Source of the DNA: Tubulinosema ratisbonensis
Lineage: Eukaryota; Microsporidia; Tubulinosematidae
Length of the DNA stretch: 18,555 nucleotides
NCBI GenBank assembly: GCA_004000155.1
Contig: RCSS01000588.1
Location: 1-18,555, forward strand
Reading direction: 5' to 3'
Every line of letters starts with the position of its first letter. Positions within the stretch are counted from its first letter, which is position 1. This document shows positions 16,308 through 18,555 of this stretch, piece by piece. Position numbers and translations under genes: made by a program. The notes beneath the pieces were generated by a model. That model was not told where the DNA came from. It did no database searches and saw nothing but the letters and a program-made list of their open reading frames with translations.

Positions 16308-16339
16308 TATTTAAAATAAAAAACACAAAAAAATAATCC

Positions 16340-16936
16340 ATGGTAAGAGTATTAATTTATGACAACACCAGTTATACCATGATTTTAGAGAAAGAGTATG
16401 ACAGAGAGACAGAAATAAAAGAGATTAAAACAGACATTTTAAAAATATACAATAAAGAAACTTCTTTCCAGTTAAGGAAAGGAGAAAAAAGTTTGAGTGA
16501 TACACTTCTTTTAAAAGAAATGGAAGGAGATTTTATTTGTTTAAATTTTTTCAGTGAAGTTGTTTTATGCCAACAAACAGAAAAAATAAAAATACTCGTA
16601 GACAAAAAAGATGTTATTTTTAAAGACGGAAGAGCTTTTTTTAGGAAAGAAAACACTTTTTACAACACTTTTTCTTTGTTGATAAATAAGTTTCATAATA
16701 CAATTAACAATCATTTGGTAATAAAAGTGTCTTTACTTTTATTGCTTATGTTGCTAGATAACATGGAAATAGCTTTGTTGTTTCTTTTATTAACTTTNCT
16801 TAAATTTATTTCCAAGCAGAGGTTTAATTTTACTAGAAGACTGGAAGGAGTGTTTAAAAGTATTTTTAAGACAATTTTTTTATTTTTTTATACTTTATTT
16901 GTTATTTCTAGTGATGAAAGGTTATTACAAATGTAA
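16340..16936 (+). CDS. Ubiquitin-like-domain membrane protein (HERP-like layout)
   Basis: This 198-residue protein has an N-terminal beta-grasp-like segment (about 1-72): MVRVLIYD strand, turn, strand, helix with EIKEIKTDILKIYN, then FQLRKGEKSLSDTLLLKEM, which matches the ubiquitin pattern 'l...Gk.L.d..tL.e'. No C-terminal GG is present. After a linker come two closely spaced hydrophobic segments (about 126-140 and 142-156) and a third (about 170-190). UBL plus C-terminal membrane anchors is the arrangement of HERP/Usa1- or Dsc3-type proteins of ER-associated degradation; that role is inference from layout. Codon 153 holds an undetermined base (16798) in the membrane part. The start is supported by CC next to the ATG (16338-16339) and by the upstream motif at 16291. 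Confidence 0.6.
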   Translation: MVRVLIYDNTSYTMILEKEYDRETEIKEIKTDILKIYNKETSFQLRKGEKSLSDTLLLKEMEGDFICLNFFSEVVLCQQTEKIKILVDKKDVIFKDGRAFFRKENTFYNTFSLLINKFHNTINNHLVIKVSLLLLLMLLDNMEIALLFLLLTXLKFISKQRFNFTRRLEGVFKSIFKTIFLFFYTLFVISSDERLLQM

Positions 16937-17643
16937 ATAGAGAAATACTTAGAATATTAAATTTAGAAATAAAGTAATTTAGAAGAATAATTTTATTAAA
17001 TTATTATTTATTTTATTTTTATATTATTTTTATTTATTTTTTATTTTTATTTTTATTTATTTTTTATTTTTATTTATTTTTTACAGTATTATTTAAAAAA
17101 TCAGTAATTTATTTAAATTATTTGTTAAAATGAAATATAATTATAATATATTAATATTATTAATTATGATTATTGTTTTACAATATTAAAAAAATTTATT
17201 AGTTTTATTTATAAAATAAAATAAACTTTTTGTAAGAAGTTTTATTAAATTAAATACTAAAAATTTTTTGATTAAACATTTTTGAAGAAAGTTTTTTTAG
17301 TTGATTTTATTAAAATAGAAAAAATTTAATGATATTGCATAAATCAGCATGAGTTGTTTGAGTAATTATTAAAAACTAAGTAAATTAAATCCATTAAAGT
17401 GAATTTTAAGTCTGATTTTATAAAGATCTCTTTTGGTTAAACTTTTTAAGTGATTTACTAAAAGTCATTGAAATTGTTTAAAATAGAATTACCATATTGT
17501 TCTAAATTACCTGATCATGTTATTAAAAACATTTATTAGAAACATAAATATAGAGATCTAAGGTTGGTTTTTTATGATTAATTTATATAAATCATCAGTT
17601 TAAAAGCCTTTGTCTTTGTTTTTTTTTTTACCTCATTTTTTAA
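16937..17643. other. AT-rich 3' spacer with T-rich repeat
   Basis: The spacer lies between the converging UBL and aldo-keto reductase genes. Apart from the T-rich repeat at 17030-17083 and a T-run at 17620-17628, no gene, RNA or structured element is seen. Confidence 0.5.
17030..17083. repeat. T-rich low-complexity tandem repeat
   Basis: The segment alternates ATTTATTTTTT and ATTTTT blocks. The 17 bp unit ATTTATTTTTTATTTTT occurs twice, with a partial third copy. It looks like replication-slippage sequence. Confidence 0.5.
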
Positions 17644-18555
17644 TTAAGAGAATCTTTCTGGTCCATAAAGTGGATGATCACTAAACCTATAATTCATATC
17701 AATGGATTTTAACATTTTTAAATCATTTTCACTCAATTCTTTCAATTTAAGATTCTCACTCTGCCAATTTTTTTCTATTGCCTTGGGTATCACACCAATA
17801 TCATTCTGTACTGCGTAACTTAAAATCACCTGGAAAACAGTCATATCATTCCTTTTAGCAACATCTTTAATAACTTTATCATCCATTATTCTAGGTTTAT
17901 CGCCAGGATTAAATCCACCAGCCAAACAAGAGTGTCCCATTATGGCAATACCATTATTTTTATAAAAATCTACCAAATGAGGTTGTTGTAAATAAGGATG
18001 AAATTCAATCTGAGCCACTGCTGGTTTAATTTTACAGTGCTTAAGAATCAGTTCAGTGTTTTTAATTCCATGGTTGCACATCCCAAGTGCTTTCACCTGT
18101 CCACTCTCAACAAGTTTTTCCAATTCCTTCCATAAACTAATTACGTCATAATCATCCAATTCATGTTCTTTTTCATCAAAATCACTTTCCATTTCATAAT
18201 CACTCGAAGGATTTAATTTGAATGACACAGGCCAATGAATCATGTACAAATCAACATAATCCAATTGCAAAGCTTCTAAACTTCTTTTTAAACCTTCTTT
18301 AACATTTTTATGAAATATTTGATGTAATTTTGTGGTAATAAAAAGATCTTCTCTTTTTATTTTTTTGGATTCAAATATTTCTTTCAAGGCTTCGCCGATT
18401 TCTTTCTCATTTTTGTATTTAAAGGCGGTGTCAATATGTCTGTATCCAAGGTCAATGGCATTGTTTAGTGCGAGTTTCACGTCATCGTATTTTCTTATTT
18501 GCCAAGTACCAAGGCCTACTAATGGCATTGTTCTTCCGTTGTTTAGTTGTACTGT
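17644..18555 (-). CDS. Aldo-keto reductase, 5' end outside the window
   Basis: An aldo-keto reductase (aldose reductase-like TIM barrel) reduces aldehydes or sugars with NAD(P)H in the cytosol. An ATG at 18526-18528 is not the real start: the frame continues nine codons to the window edge (TVQLNNGRT) and matches the family's N-terminal hairpin, so the gene is cut by the window. Counting from that internal Met, the catalytic tetrad is complete: Asp33 (GYRHIDTA), Tyr38, Lys67 (ITTKLH) and His98 (MIHWP). Other marks are AVAQIEFHPYLQQ (170-182) and VIPKA (246-250). Two family positions are unusual. The usual SNF is CNH (151-153), and the 'IPKS....R..EN' cofactor loop reads IPKAIEKNWQSEN, lacking the Ser and the Arg that contact the NADPH phosphate. 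Cofactor preference may therefore differ. The C-terminus is close to family length. Confidence 0.92.
   Translation of the reverse strand, partial: TVQLNNGRTMPLVGLGTWQIRKYDDVKLALNNAIDLGYRHIDTAFKYKNEKEIGEALKEIFESKKIKREDLFITTKLHQIFHKNVKEGLKRSLEALQLDYVDLYMIHWPVSFKLNPSSDYEMESDFDEKEHELDDYDVISLWKELEKLVESGQVKALGMCNHGIKNTELILKHCKIKPAVAQIEFHPYLQQPHLVDFYKNNGIAIMGHSCLAGGFNPGDKPRIMDDKVIKDVAKRNDMTVFQVILSYAVQNDIGVIPKAIEKNWQSENLKLKELSENDLKMLKSIDMNYRFSDHPLYGPERFS

Noticed and set aside
1..18555. rRNA genes, CRISPR arrays or bacterial operon signals
   Set aside because: No rRNA-like conserved blocks, no regularly spaced repeats and no ribosome binding sites; the gene content is eukaryotic.

Overview
This is an extremely AT-rich eukaryotic window that most likely comes from a microsporidian. 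The reasons are: short intronless genes for eukaryote-type proteins (ribosomal protein S16/uS9, POP5, RanBP1, an exportin-like karyopherin); several shortened proteins; a short C-run directly before many start codons, as reported for microsporidia; two adjacent genes only 35 bp apart; and secreted or membrane proteins typical of obligate intracellular parasites. The long AT-rich spacers and the transposon debris fit one of the larger, expanded microsporidian genomes. I cannot name the genus from the sequence alone.

Layout. 1-588: AT-rich spacer. 589-1890 (+): 11-TM amino acid transporter of the AAAP family. 1891-2386: spacer with a possible 31-codon ORF. 2387-2965 (+): small protein with a CxxC...CxxC zinc-binding-like motif. 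2975-5233 (-): exportin-like helical repeat protein, tail-to-tail with the previous gene at a 9 bp gap. 5234-9057: gene desert that holds two dead DNA transposons. One is a MULE-type element (6202-7600) with 11 bp terminal inverted repeats. The other is a pogo/Tigger-type DDE transposase relic starting about 7616, with a further decayed coding stretch to about 8390. 9058-11301 (+): POP5, RPS16, a 90-residue protein and a secreted protein. 11849-12535 (+): RanBP1-like. 12930-13616 (+): unrecognised helical protein. 13617-14807: spacer with an 85 bp imperfect hairpin carrying a perfect Pol III B-box-like block, and a start-less open frame. 14808-15734 (-): second secreted protein. 16340-16936 (+): ubiquitin-like-domain membrane protein. 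17644-18555 (-): aldo-keto reductase whose start lies beyond the window.

Functional picture. Most intact genes are housekeeping: RNA processing (POP5), translation (RPS16), Ran-dependent nuclear transport (RanBP1 and the exportin-like protein), nutrient uptake (AAAP), NAD(P)H-dependent carbonyl reduction (aldo-keto reductase) and perhaps ER membrane quality control (the UBL membrane protein). The two secreted proteins are unassigned and may share a diverged core.

The most interesting non-routine signals are the two transposase relics and their possible nesting, the B-box hairpin flanked by a 7 bp direct repeat, a 17 bp motif repeated 33-39 bp upstream of two unrelated start codons, and the possible secreted-protein family. 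I did not find a clearly new multi-gene system.
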